The notes under the pieces were generated by a model. It was not told where the DNA came from. It was given only the letters and a program-made list of their open reading frames with translations, and did no database searches. Shown here in pieces: positions 19,625 to 29,766 of a stretch of DNA of 64,000 nucleotides. Each line of letters begins with the position of its first letter. The stretch's first letter is position 1. The stretch is from UBA9647 sp963739335 (lineage in GTDB: Bacteria; Bacteroidota; Ignavibacteria; UBA10030), in NCBI GenBank assembly GCA_963739335.1, contig CAVUAC010000036.1:1-64000 (forward strand), written 5' to 3'. A program made the translations under genes and the position numbers.

Positions 19625-20676
19625 GTGAATGAGCGGAGATTTGAGAATGTGCTGGTTGTCCGAACCGACCGGATCGGCGATGTAGTACTCACGCTGCCAA
19701 TGGTTTCGGTGCTGCGGTTGTGCTTTCCCGGCAGTCGGATCTCGATGCTCTTGCGCTTCTCTACACGCGAACTCGTGGAAGGATTCACAGGCCTCGACCG
19801 GATTATTTCGTACGACGAATTGGGGGGCAGAAGAGGTTTCGCGCGATCCTCGCTGAACTCCGGGCTCAGCGGTTTGATCTCGTCATCGTCTCCCATCCAA
19901 CGTTTCGAATTGCGCTCTTGATGTTCTTCGCCGGTATTCCAGTCCGGGTCGGTTCCGGATACCGTTGGTACTCGGTTCTCTTCAACAAAAGAGTGTATGA
20001 ACATCGGAAGACGGCGGAGAAGCATGAAGCTGAATACAATATCTCCCTCCTGGGGGCCATAGGTTGCAGCCATCGTGGTGTCCCCGAGGTTACCCTCACG
20101 GTGCCGGATCATGCGAAGGGCGCGGCCCGTGCGGAGTTGAAGAGGCTGGGGATACTCCCGTCCGAAAGGTTTATCGTTCTTCATCCGGGCAGCGGCGGCT
20201 CGGCAAGAGATTGGAGCGCTGACAATTTCGGGGATCTTGCCCAAAGGCTCGTCAAGGAAGGGCACACGGTCGTGGTGACGGGTACTCAGGCGGAACGAGG
20301 ACTTGTCGAAAATGTGGTGAAGCGATCAGGTAACAGTGCTCGTCCAGCTTGTGGCCGACTGTCGCTTAAGGAGCTGGCAGCATTTCTAGGCTTTGCAGAG
20401 CTCCTCGTTTCGAACTCCACCGGCCCCTTGCACATAGCGGCGGCAGTTGGTACTCCGGTTGTCGCATTCTATCCGCCAATCCGGGAATGCAGTCCCCGAC
20501 GGTGGGGGCCACTCTGCCAAAAGAAGGCTGTTTTCGCCGCAGATAACGCTCTGTGCCCGAGATGCAAAGGTGGACCGTGTCAAGGAAATGACTGTATGGA
20601 CCAAATCAAGGTCGACGACGTGATGCAGGCAGCCCGAACACTCCTGGTCTCAGAAGAGGAACCAAGCCGATCGTGA
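19625..20676 (+). CDS. Glycosyltransferase family 9 (heptosyltransferase-like), one frameshift
   Basis: GT9 enzymes transfer heptose from ADP-heptose to LPS inner core on the cytoplasmic face. The N-terminus NVLVVRTDRIGDVVLTLPM is the family signature. The C-terminal half has HPGSGGSARDWSADNFGDLAQ, a nucleotide-sugar-binding loop, and LVSNSTGPLHIAAAVGTPVV. A -1 break lies in the G run 19822-19827 (six Gs where seven would keep frame). GTG 19625 is the start; stop at 20676 overlaps the next gene by four bases. About 350 residues. Donor sugar is not certain. Confidence 0.87.
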
Positions 20677-21518
20677 AACCTGCACGATATCTATCGGTCG
20701 CTTTTGCGGTCATGATGCTCGGCGTTTGGGGCACAGCAAATGCGCAGGACTCTCTCGCGCTCTCCATCCTGGATTCCCATCAGGGAGCGTACAAAGCGGA
20801 CACATCGCTTCGCGTGATGCCGCAGTTGGCTTTTGACGTGGGGGAGCGGCTTGTTTTCGATGTCGGATACAGCTTCATTACTGCTGGAGAAGCTGTGATG
20901 AGCGTTCCGAAAGCGGACACGGTCTTCGGTCGGCCCTGCTACCAGGTTCTCTTCACTGTCAATTCCACGCCCACCTTCTCGTGGTTCTACAAAGTCGAAG
21001 ATCGCTATGAGACGCTTCTCGATATGCAGGGGATATTCCCCTGGCGGTTCACGCAAAAGATCCGGGAAGGATCGTTCAGGCGAGACTTCAGCGCCGTGTT
21101 CGACCAGGTGAAGAACGTCGCGTACGCGGAGAACAAATCCTATCCCATTCCTCCGTATGTACTCGATGCAGTCTCAGCATTCTACTACGTCAGGACATTG
21201 AACTATTCGAAGTCCCGAGTTGGTGAAAAGGTTATCCTCCAGAATTTCTACAAAGACACAACCTACGCGCTCGCGGTGAAGTTCCTTGGCCGTCAGCGAA
21301 TCAGTGTCGATGCCGGGACGTTTGACTGTGTCATCGTTGAGCCGATGATGAAGGAGGGGGGGCTTTTCAAGAGCGAAGGGCGGGTTCTCATCTGGTTGAC
21401 CGACGACGAGCGCAAAATTCCGGTGAAAGTGAGCACAAAGGTTGTCATCGGATCTATCGAGTCGGAGCTGAGGGAGTACTCCGGCATCAACGGCCCCATC
21501 GCGGCAAAAGTACGATAG
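20673..21518 (+). CDS. DUF3108 secreted protein
   Basis: 281 residues with a signal peptide (residues 1-24, ending ANA-QD). The body is the beta-rich DUF3108 fold: ERLVFDVGYSFITAGEAVMSV, FYKVEDRYETLLD, and a C-terminal RVLIWLTDDERKIPVKVSTK. GTG start overlaps the upstream glycosyltransferase stop (GTGA), so translation is coupled. Members of this family are envelope proteins of unknown function, often near cell-envelope genes, consistent with the GT9 neighbour. Confidence 0.85.
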   Translation: MKPARYLSVAFAVMMLGVWGTANAQDSLALSILDSHQGAYKADTSLRVMPQLAFDVGERLVFDVGYSFITAGEAVMSVPKADTVFGRPCYQVLFTVNSTPTFSWFYKVEDRYETLLDMQGIFPWRFTQKIREGSFRRDFSAVFDQVKNVAYAENKSYPIPPYVLDAVSAFYYVRTLNYSKSRVGEKVILQNFYKDTTYALAVKFLGRQRISVDAGTFDCVIVEPMMKEGGLFKSEGRVLIWLTDDERKIPVKVSTKVVIGSIESELREYSGINGPIAAKVR

Positions 21519-21524
21519 CTGCCC

Positions 21525-22484
21525 ATGTCAAAATACAAACAGATTAAGCTCGACGGCATCGAGACCATTTCCATCAAGAGGCGCAAGAGCAAGGTATCTC
21601 CAAAGGATTTTGCCGGTGTGATTGATGCGAAGAAGGCCCGCTTGTCAGATTTCATCGAATCCCTGCCGCGAATTCTTGTGGCGAATGACCTTCGAGAACT
21701 CGTCGGTGACATCGTTCGTTCCCGCCGAGGCAAGAAGCCGGTCATACTGATGATGGGGGCGCACGTCATCAAGGTCGGTTTGTCACCCATTGTTATCGAC
21801 CTTGTCCGCCGGGGCATCGTCACGCACGTCGCGATGAACAGCGCGGCGGCCATCCATGACGTCGAAACGGCGATGTGGGGTCAAACATCGGAGGATGTGG
21901 CGGTGAACCTTCTCGATGGCACGTTCGGCATGTCCCGTGAGACGGGGGAGTTCATCAATCGAGCGCTCGTCAAGGCGTACGACGGTACATCCGACGGCTA
22001 TGGTGAGACTCTGGCGGAGAAGATCCTCGCGGTGCGGGCTCCGTATCGGTCCGTGAGTATTCTAGCGGCATGTTATGAAAAGAGCGTCCCTGTGACGGTG
22101 CATGTTGCCATCGGAACGGATATCGTTCACCAGCAGCCGACCATGGATGGTGCGGCGACGGGCGAACTGAGCTTCCGGGATTTCAAGATCCTGTCGAACA
22201 GCATCAAAGATCTGAGGAACGGTGGAGTGGTGCTGAATATCGGTTCTGCGGTGATATTGCCTGAAGTGTTCCTCAAAGCGCTGACGGTGGCCCGAAATCT
22301 TGGTTACAAGGCGCAAGGTTTCTCGACGGCCAACTTCGACATGATCCGGCAATACCGGCCTCAGATGAACGTTGTTGAGCGTCCGACGCAACATTGTGGG
22401 AAAGGATATTCGTTCACGGGGCATCACGAGATCATGATCCCGTTGCTCTCTGCAATGATCAAGCTACAGATGACCAAAGGGTGA
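21525..22484 (+). CDS. Conserved protein of unknown function (possible deoxyhypusine-synthase-like fold)
   Basis: 319 residues, no signal peptide, no membrane segments. Glycine-rich patches alternate with helices: PVILMMGAHVIKVGLSPIV, MNSAAAIHDVETAMWG, VAIGTDIVHQQPTMDG, GGVVLNIGSAVILPEVF and HCGKGYSFTGHHEIMIPLL. The spacing of these blocks reminds me of the NAD-binding fold of deoxyhypusine synthase, but I cannot confirm it and there is no eIF5A-like partner here. It starts six bases after DUF3108 and ends six bases before the CPBP protease, so it is in the same operon. Function unknown. Confidence 0.75.
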   Translation: MSKYKQIKLDGIETISIKRRKSKVSPKDFAGVIDAKKARLSDFIESLPRILVANDLRELVGDIVRSRRGKKPVILMMGAHVIKVGLSPIVIDLVRRGIVTHVAMNSAAAIHDVETAMWGQTSEDVAVNLLDGTFGMSRETGEFINRALVKAYDGTSDGYGETLAEKILAVRAPYRSVSILAACYEKSVPVTVHVAIGTDIVHQQPTMDGAATGELSFRDFKILSNSIKDLRNGGVVLNIGSAVILPEVFLKALTVARNLGYKAQGFSTANFDMIRQYRPQMNVVERPTQHCGKGYSFTGHHEIMIPLLSAMIKLQMTKG

Positions 22485-22490
22485 CCTTCG

Positions 22491-23426
22491 GTGACTGAAC
22501 AACCTGAGATCGTGCCGCAGACTTTCTCTCCTCCATTGCCGCAGCCGTCGTTCGTCGTCCGCTATAGCGTTTCACCTTTTGTTTTTGCGTTCGTCAGCCT
22601 GCTCCTGATTTTCATCCTCTATCAGGTCGTTGGGGGATTGCTTACGCTGCTGTTTGTGGGTGCCAAGGTGACGAGCGATACCGTGACGATGCACAGGATG
22701 CTCACGATGGGAGGGCAGTTCTTCTTCCTTCTGCTCCCAACGCTGATTCTCGCGCGGCTTCTCGACCGTGAGTCCTCGCACGTGTTTCCTTGGCGGATGC
22801 CTCACGTCGGGGAGACAATATTCGCAGTGATGAGCCTCCTGTTTCTTCAGGAAACGCTTCAAATCTACCTTTTCTTCCAGGATCGTGTTCCTCTCCCTGA
22901 ACAAATCAGCAAATTCACCGAGCCGGCCCGACAGATGCTTGAAGAGATGTTCCGGACGCTGGTTTCGGCTCAATCCGTGCCTGAACTCCTGTTTGTTATC
23001 CTTGTTGTCGCCGTCACTCCTGCGATAGCAGAGGAGTTGCTCTTTCGCGGGCTGATCCAAAGTAGTCTTGGGCGGGTGTTGAAGCCATGGCGGGCCGCGA
23101 TCTGGACCGGAGTGATCTTTGGATTGTTCCATTTCAATCCTTTTTCCATCGTGCCGCTGATCGCACTCGGAATCTTCTTTGGGTTCCTCCGGATGCGGTC
23201 AAAGAGCATGGTCATCGCGATGTTGGTGCACTTCCTGAACAATGCTCTTGCCGTGTTTGTCACGTTTCTTCAGATGGATGACAAGATGATCATTGGTGCC
23301 ACGAAAGGTTCCGACGTCAACGTTCCATCGATCCTGGCTCAAATGGTTCTCTTCCTGATGTTGTTCGTCGTTTCGTTCTCATCGTACCTGCAACTGACCA
23401 AAGATGTTCAAAGCCCGTCAGCGTAG
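22491..23426 (+). CDS. CPBP-family intramembrane metalloprotease
   Basis: 311 residues, multiple membrane segments. Contains the ABI/CAAX-protease motifs: EELLFRGLIQ (EExxxR), FGLFHFNP (FxxxH) and HFLNNALA (HxxxN). These coordinate the catalytic metal within the membrane. GTG start at 22491. The natural substrate is unknown; bacterial members range from prenyl-protein processing to bacteriocin immunity. It lies between the unknown 21.5-kb gene and cdsA. Confidence 0.88.
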   Translation: MTEQPEIVPQTFSPPLPQPSFVVRYSVSPFVFAFVSLLLIFILYQVVGGLLTLLFVGAKVTSDTVTMHRMLTMGGQFFFLLLPTLILARLLDRESSHVFPWRMPHVGETIFAVMSLLFLQETLQIYLFFQDRVPLPEQISKFTEPARQMLEEMFRTLVSAQSVPELLFVILVVAVTPAIAEELLFRGLIQSSLGRVLKPWRAAIWTGVIFGLFHFNPFSIVPLIALGIFFGFLRMRSKSMVIAMLVHFLNNALAVFVTFLQMDDKMIIGATKGSDVNVPSILAQMVLFLMLFVVSFSSYLQLTKDVQSPSA

Positions 23427-23530
23427 GGTCGTGAGATTGATTGCTTCTCGCATGTTGCTGCAGGGTGATCATTGTGCTGTTCCACCGCTGATGGAGGATG
23501 CTCCATCGTCCATTCTCATACGGAGTCCTC

Positions 23531-24484
23531 GTGGATCAATCTCGTTTTAGTTCGCTTCCGACACGTGTCGCTGTTGCCGTTGTAGCAATCCCAATCATCC
23601 TCTGGGTGTCGATGCAAGGCAGTTATTTCTTCTTTGCCTTTGTCGCTCTCATCTCCGGACTATCGCTGTATGAACTCTACCTGCTGGCGGAGCGAAAGGG
23701 AGCCTTTCCGCTGAAGACCCTTGGACTCATCGCCGGGTTTCTTGTGAATGGATCATTCATCTACGAACGTTCACAAGTGGAGATATTTGGATTCTTCGAG
23801 TCCCATGGGATTCGCCTTTCGATGTTCTCTCAACTTCAGTTCCTCCTCGTCGTCTTTTTGGTCTTTCTCCTCCTGGTTCTGCTGATCGAGCTTTTCCGTA
23901 CAAAGGGGTCCCCAACGGTCAATGCAGCAACGACAATCCTGGGAGTTGCGATCATCTCCCTTTTCTTTGGGACACTCATCGAGATCCGTGAGCTCTTCCC
24001 GTACGGATTCCCTGTTCACAAGTTCTTTGATGCGGGATTCGCGAATGAAGTGCAGTTCACCACCATATCTCGATGGGGTGGCTATACGGTGATCTCCCTG
24101 TTTGCTACGATCTGGATGTGTGACACAGCTGCATATTTCGGAGGAGTCACATTCGGACGTCACAGGTTGTTCGAACGCGTGAGCCCGAAGAAGTCATGGG
24201 AAGGTGCGGTGTTCGGTTTTGTGGCTGCCATCGCGACCATGCTGATTGCACGGTGGCTGGTGTTGGAGTACCTGAGGATTCAGGATGCGCTTGTCATCGG
24301 AACGATTGTTGGTGTCTTCGGCCAGATCGGTGATCTCGTAGAGTCGCGCTTCAAGCGGGACGCGGGCGTGAAGGATTCTTCCGCGATCATCCCGGGCCAT
24401 GGTGGTGTGTACGACCGTTTTGACAGTCTGGTATTTATTTCCCCCATTGTGTATCTTTATCTTGATTTCGTGGTGTTGTCGTGA
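23531..24484 (+). CDS. cdsA: Phosphatidate cytidylyltransferase
   Basis: Makes CDP-diacylglycerol from phosphatidate and CTP in the inner membrane. Eight or so membrane segments. The C-terminal signature is complete: SPKKSWEGAVFG, then ESRFKRDAGVKDSSAIIPGHGGVYDR in two halves with FDS. GTG 23531 has GGAG five bases upstream; an in-frame ATG at 23498 would add 11 residues. About 317 residues. Its stop overlaps the rimO GTG by four bases. Provides the head-group precursor for the lipids begun by PlsY/GpsA. Confidence 0.93.
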   Translation: MDQSRFSSLPTRVAVAVVAIPIILWVSMQGSYFFFAFVALISGLSLYELYLLAERKGAFPLKTLGLIAGFLVNGSFIYERSQVEIFGFFESHGIRLSMFSQLQFLLVVFLVFLLLVLLIELFRTKGSPTVNAATTILGVAIISLFFGTLIEIRELFPYGFPVHKFFDAGFANEVQFTTISRWGGYTVISLFATIWMCDTAAYFGGVTFGRHRLFERVSPKKSWEGAVFGFVAAIATMLIARWLVLEYLRIQDALVIGTIVGVFGQIGDLVESRFKRDAGVKDSSAIIPGHGGVYDRFDSLVFISPIVYLYLDFVVLS

Positions 24485-25813
24485 GAAGGACGAACGAGGA
24501 CCATACTCCGAAAATCAGCGTTGTTACCTTAGGGTGCTCGAAAAACACGGTCGATAGTGAAGTGCTCCTTGGTCAGCTTGTCGGGGGGAAGGCTCACATT
24601 GTTGAAGATGTCGATGGCGCGGACATTGCAGTCATCAATACCTGTGGCTTCATCGAGGCGGCGAAGCAAGAGTCGATCGATGCGATCCTTGAGGCCGTGC
24701 GGAGGAAGAATGAGGGGAAGCTCAAGAAGGTCATCGTGATGGGGTGCCTGTCGGAGCGATTTGCGAAAGACCTTGCTGCAGAAATACCGGACGTTGACGC
24801 GTATTTCGGATCGCATCATCTCGCCCAGGTCGTTCGTGAGCTCGGCGTCGACTATCGGGAAGAGCTCCTCGGCGAGCGACAGCTCACCACGCCATCCCAT
24901 TTCGCCTACCTGAAGATCTCGGAGGGTTGCGACAATCCCTGCTCGTTTTGCGCCATACCGCTGATGCGCGGCCTGCACGTTTCGAAGCCGTTGGACCAAG
25001 TGGTGCATGAGGCGACACCTCGCTGCGCGGGGCGTCAAAGAACTGATCCTGATCGGGCAAGACACGACATATTACGGTCTTGACCATTTCGGCGAACGCA
25101 GACTTGACCAACTACTGCGGGAACTTGCTGCGGTGGAGGGCATCGAGTGGATAAGGCTAATGTACGCCTATCCGGCAAAGTTCCCGGAGAAAATACTCGA
25201 TGTCTACCGCGAATCGCCCAAGTTGTGCCGATATCTCGACATCCCTGTTCAGCATGCATCTGATGAAGTTCTTAAGTCCATGAGGCGGGGGATCACCAAT
25301 CGAGCGCTTCGGCACCTCTTGCTTGATATTAATCGTGCTGTGCCTGATATTGCATTGAGGACGACACTGATCGTAGGGTATCCGAACGAGACGCAAAAGG
25401 ACTTCGAGGAATTGTGCAGTTTTGTTGAGGAAATGAAGTTCCACCGGCTGGGGGTCTTCACGTATTCTCAAGAGGAGGGCACGTCCGCTTTCGAGTTTGG
25501 CGATCCCGTACCAAGAGACTTGAAAGAAGAGCGCAGAGAGCGTATCATGGAGTTGCAGCAAAGGATCTCCCAGGAACGCAACGAGTCCTTGGTGGGGAGC
25601 GCGATCAGGGTTTTGCTCGATCGCCGTGAAGGTGAGTGGTTCGTCGGACGCTCGGAATGGGACGCCCCCGAAATCGATCAGGAGGTGTATGTTCAGTTCG
25701 CGCCGGGACTCGCGATCGGGAACTTCGCACACGTCAAGATTACCGATGCGACGGAATATGATCTCTCTGCGGTACGTGTAGAGGAACATCAGGAAAGGAA
25801 GGGTGAGGGGTAA
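24481..25813 (+). CDS. rimO: Ribosomal protein uS12 (Asp89) methylthiotransferase (one frameshift)
   Basis: Radical-SAM enzyme adding a methylthio group to uS12. N-terminal UPF0004 domain (VVTLGCSKNTVDSE, INTCGFIEAAKQES, VMGCLSERF) supplies three cysteines of the auxiliary cluster. The radical-SAM motif is CDNPCSFCAIP. One extra base between 25006 and 25016 shifts the frame, which resumes HLAARGVKELILIGQDTTYYG. A C-terminal TRAM domain follows (about residues 370-435). GTG start overlaps cdsA. About 443 residues. Confidence 0.94.
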
Positions 25814-25817
25814 GTCT

Positions 25818-27131
25818 ATGCGCACGATGAATGGTCGTTTCTTGGTCCTTTGGGCCCTCGGATTGTTTCTGCTCGCTGGCTCGGACGCACGCGGTCAGGT
25901 CGATATGCGGCGAACGCAGCTCGAGATGGGACCCACCTTCTACGCAGAAGCAATTGCCTACGCTTCCGCGCAACCACAAAAGGCTCGCGTCGATGTGTAC
26001 GTCCAGGTCCCTCACGAAGAGATTCGATTCCTCAAGGAAGGAGACCAATACATCGGCCGATACGAAATCAATCTGTCCGTTGCCACGCCGGCGAAACAAC
26101 CCGTCCTCGAACAGACATGGATGGTCGATGTCCCGGTGAGCGACTTTTCGCAGACCACTCAGACGAAGCTCTACAGCCTGACACATCGGACTCTGGAGAT
26201 CGATCCGGGCAATTATCAGTTCACGATTCATGTCCGGGACCAGGAGTCGCGGAAAGCATCTCAAATCAAAAAATCAATCCTTGTGATGAACTTCTCGAAA
26301 GACACACTCTCCCTGAGTGACATCATGCTGGTCAACCGTTTGTCGACTGATGGCGAGCGGCGGACGATCGTGCCGAATATCACCGGGAGCGTCAATTATG
26401 TGTCACAGGGTTTCTTCATTTTCCTCGAGACGTACAACACTGTGCCGCTGGATTCTGTCGACCTGACGTGGAAGATCTACAATGCGAAGAAGGACGAAGT
26501 GTTCAGCCGGTCTCAGAAGGAAGCCGTGACCGGTCACAAGACCCAGGTCTTCCTCAAGGTCGACAGCACATTGCTCCATATGGGCACCTACTACCTTGCC
26601 GTTGAAGCGTCAGCTCAAGGCTCTTCTGGCAATGCCATCCCCTTTTCCAAGGCAACAACATCAAGGACGTTCAACGTCCGTTCAACCGATCTTCCGGTGG
26701 CAATCGTAGACCTGGACAAGGCCATTGATCAGCTCCTGTACATCGCGAAGTCCTCGGAGCTCGATTACATTCGTGAAGCAACGACGGAAGAAGACAAGCG
26801 AACGCGGTTTCTTGAATTCTGGTCGAAGCGGGACCCGGATCCTCAGACCAAGCGCAACGAATTGATGGAGGAGTACTACGCCCGCGTGCAATATGCGAAT
26901 CAGAATTTCACCCGCTATGTTGACGGGTGGCGTTCGGATATGGGGATGATCTTCATCCGTTTTGGCACACCGGACAACATTGAGCGCCATCCGTTTGAGA
27001 ACTACGCGAAGCCCTATGAAGTATGGTACTACTACCAACTCAATCTCCAGTTCATCTTTGTTGACGAGAATGGGTTCGGTGACTACCGTTTGAGTTACCC
27101 AACGACAGACTTATGGGGAAGGGTCCGATAA
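25818..27131 (+). CDS. GWxTD-domain secreted protein
   Basis: About 437 residues from ATG 25818 (GAGGGG upstream). Signal peptide residues 1-24. A long beta-rich extracytoplasmic part (about 30-290), then the C-terminal GWxTD-type domain: YVDGWRSDMGMIFIRFGTPD and YEVWYYYQLNLQFIFVDENG. The signature itself is GWRSD here. This family is characteristic of Chlorobi, Ignavibacteria, Acidobacteria and neighbours; function unknown. It sits just before a BamA-like gene, so an envelope role is likely. Confidence 0.87.
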   Translation: MRTMNGRFLVLWALGLFLLAGSDARGQVDMRRTQLEMGPTFYAEAIAYASAQPQKARVDVYVQVPHEEIRFLKEGDQYIGRYEINLSVATPAKQPVLEQTWMVDVPVSDFSQTTQTKLYSLTHRTLEIDPGNYQFTIHVRDQESRKASQIKKSILVMNFSKDTLSLSDIMLVNRLSTDGERRTIVPNITGSVNYVSQGFFIFLETYNTVPLDSVDLTWKIYNAKKDEVFSRSQKEAVTGHKTQVFLKVDSTLLHMGTYYLAVEASAQGSSGNAIPFSKATTSRTFNVRSTDLPVAIVDLDKAIDQLLYIAKSSELDYIREATTEEDKRTRFLEFWSKRDPDPQTKRNELMEEYYARVQYANQNFTRYVDGWRSDMGMIFIRFGTPDNIERHPFENYAKPYEVWYYYQLNLQFIFVDENGFGDYRLSYPTTDLWGRVR

Positions 27132-27136
27132 ATCAG

Positions 27137-28928
27137 ATGCACAGCGTCTGTGGAAGAAAAGCCAGCGCGGCATGTTGTTCGCCTGGCTTTTTCCATTTTG
27201 TGTTCTGTGTGCTGTTGATGCTCGGCATGGCTGAAGTCTCCGGCCGCGCGCAGGAGCAGCGAAGCGTCCGCAGGATAACGATTAACGGCACCGCGTCGAT
27301 CGCGCCCGCGACGGTGGAAGGATGGATGGAGACAAAACGGGGAGGGATGTTTGTTCCATCGGATATCCAGCGAATAGCCATGCGATTTGGGGCTGAAGGC
27401 TACCCTTTCGCTCGTGTCGACTCGTTTGCCCTCCGACCGACGCCCGACAGCACAGTGGCCGATCTGGTCCTTTGGGTCCGTGAAGGGAAGCCAGCGTACC
27501 TCTCGGCTCTGCGACTCGAGGGGACAAAAGCGCTGGCTCAGGAGAGTGCTTTCGCTGCGATGCAGTCCCGGGTGGGAGATAGGTTTCTTCCGGGAGTTCT
27601 GGAACACGACATAGGTTCCTTGTTAGGACTGTACGAGCGGGCCGGCTATCCGCTTGTCAAGGTGGTGATCCGCGACATATCCTTCACGGAAAAAAATGAT
27701 TCTCTTTGCACGAATGTAGTTCTGGCTGTTGATGAGGGAGTGCTGGCACGCATTCGCGAGTTGCGTGTGGAAGGGAACACAACGACGAAGACGGATGTGA
27801 TTGTCCGGGAGGCGCGTCTCAGGGAGGGGGAGGCATTCAGCGGGGACCAGCCTGTGAAGGTGAAGCAACGGCTCGAGAGATTGCAGCTTTTTTCAAGCGT
27901 GTCAATGCCGGAGCTCTATTTCAATGAAGATGGAAGTGCGGGGCTGTCTGTGAGGGTGACGGAAGGAAATCCCAATCGATTCGACGGCATCGTGGGCTAT
28001 GTCCCGTCAAGCGGATCTTCCGGTGGAGGGTATGTGACCGGACTCGTCGACGTTCAATTCCGGAATCTCCTTGGTACGGGGCGAAAGCTTGCTGCCCGGT
28101 GGTATCGGGAAAATCAGAGCTCTCAGGAGATCGAACTCCACTACCGAGAACCATGGGTGGCATCGTTGCCGGTCAATGCGGAAGCGGGCTTTGCACAACG
28201 CAAGCAGGATTCAACGTACATTCGCAACGCTTACCGTCTGACCGCCGAGCTGATGGCAACAGAACAATTGACACTGGGGCTGATTTTTTCAAACGAACGA
28301 GTCCTGCCGACGGAAGGTTTTGGTACACTGGTGGTAAGCCAGAGTCGCACGACAAGCATCGGGGTTTCGATCTCCTACGACTCCAGGAACGATCCAATAA
28401 CGCCGACAAGCGGATTCAATTATCGAACGGAGTATAACACGGGCGTCAAAGAAGCCCAGAGCCGCGAATCAGCAGTTCGTCAATGGCCGGAGTTCTACGC
28501 AGAAGCTTGCCTTCGATTTCGAATATGCCCTTTCTCCTTTCGAAAGGCAGGTGATCGTCGTAAGCCTCTGTGCAAGGGATTTTCGCAGCAGTGCGGTGGA
28601 GCTGAGTGACTTGTTCCGTCTCGGAGGTGCAAACACTCTCCGTGGATATCGGGAGGGGCAATTCCTCGGTTCCCGCGTAGCCTGGTCCAACCTGGAGTAT
28701 CGACTGCTCGCGGGGCAACGCTCCTACGCTTTTGGGTTTACGGACGTTGGTTATGTGCTGACTCCTGATCGGCCGGAAGTTGGACTGAGGAAGGAAGAAC
28801 TCAACAGGATTGGATATGGGATTGGTCTTCGTGTCGATACACCACTCGGTCTCATCGGAGTGAGCCTGGCGTTTGGTCAAGGAGACACATTCAGGTACGG
28901 CGAAGCTACACATAAGGCTCGCGAATGA
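27137..28928 (+). CDS. BamA/TamA-like outer-membrane protein, POTRA plus beta-barrel (one frameshift)
   Basis: About 596 residues. Signal segment near residues 15-37, then POTRA-like repeats (RRITINGTASIAPATVEGWM; ALRLEGTKALAQES; RIRELRVEGNTTTKTDVIVREARLREGE) and an Omp85-type barrel (VQFRNLLGTGRKLAARW; GVSISYDSRNDPITPTSGF). A +1 shift near 28496-28501 separates this from KLAFDFEYALSPFERQVIVV, FRLGGANTLRGYREGQFLGS (the conserved lid loop) and the last strand. Shorter than BamA, so possibly a TamA-like or auxiliary Omp85. ATG 27137 chosen; ATG 27113 is in frame but lacks a ribosome site. Overlaps the UbiA gene by four bases. Confidence 0.85.
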
Positions 28929-29764
28929 ATTCTAAGACACTCAGTGTTTACATAGAACTTCTACGTCCGATCAATTGCGGCATCGTTTTCCTGACGATTG
29001 CCGCAGGGGGGGTGCTGGCAAACCCGATCGGCTGGGACTGGCTATTGGTGATTGTGGCATCGATTGCCGGCGCGTTGATCGCGGGGGGCGGAAACGCCAT
29101 CAACGACCATTTCGATCTGAGGATCGACAAAATTAACCGACCCGGCAGACCTTTACCTCGTGGCGCTCTCTCGCTGGAAGATTCACGACGGGCGTGGGTC
29201 GCCACATCTGCTGTCGGGTTGTTGCTGTGTTTGCCCCTCGGCTTCTGGGACGTGCTGATTGCGCTCGTGTGGATTGGCGGTCTCTATGTCTACAGCCGCT
29301 ATTTGAAAGCGTCTGTGGTCACAGGAAATGTGGTCGTGGCGCTGATGACGGGACTCGCGTTTCCATTCGGGGCTATCGTGGCCGGTCGCGCAAGCTTGGG
29401 TCTGTTCCCCGGAATTTTTGCCTTTCTTGCGAATCTGGCAAGGGAGCTGCTGAAGGACGTCGAGGATGTCGACGGCGATGCACAAGCGGGACTTGAGACT
29501 CTACCTGTGAAGTACGGCCCTGAAGCAGGCCTCATCGGCGCTTCGATAGCAATTGGGTTGCTCATCGTCGCGACATTTCTGCCTGTGGTCATTGGCGTCT
29601 ATGATTACACGTATCTTCTCATTGCCCTTATAGTGGATATGGGCCTGAGCTATGTAGGATTGTCAATGTGGTATGATGGAAGCCTCTCGAATTTGAAGAG
29701 GCTAAGTCTTATCTTGAAGGGGTGTATGGTGGGTGGCCTGATTGCGATATTCGTCGGTTCGTGA
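28925..29764 (+). CDS. UbiA-family prenyltransferase, digeranylgeranylglyceryl-phosphate-synthase type
   Basis: 279 residues, about eight membrane helices. First Asp-rich motif GNAINDHFDLRIDKINRPGRP followed by LPRGALS, second motif KDVEDVDGDAQAGLETLPVKYG. The NDxxDxxxDxxNRPxRPLPxG form and DxEDxxGD are those of archaeal DGGGP synthase and its bacterial relatives rather than of MenA. With the reductase at 18.3 kb this makes two of the archaeal-type ether-lipid enzymes reported from FCB bacteria. GGGP synthase and G1P dehydrogenase are not in the window. A quinone or tocopherol-like acceptor cannot be excluded. Confidence 0.82.
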   Translation: MNSKTLSVYIELLRPINCGIVFLTIAAGGVLANPIGWDWLLVIVASIAGALIAGGGNAINDHFDLRIDKINRPGRPLPRGALSLEDSRRAWVATSAVGLLLCLPLGFWDVLIALVWIGGLYVYSRYLKASVVTGNVVVALMTGLAFPFGAIVAGRASLGLFPGIFAFLANLARELLKDVEDVDGDAQAGLETLPVKYGPEAGLIGASIAIGLLIVATFLPVVIGVYDYTYLLIALIVDMGLSYVGLSMWYDGSLSNLKRLSLILKGCMVGGLIAIFVGS

Positions 29765-29766
29765 CT

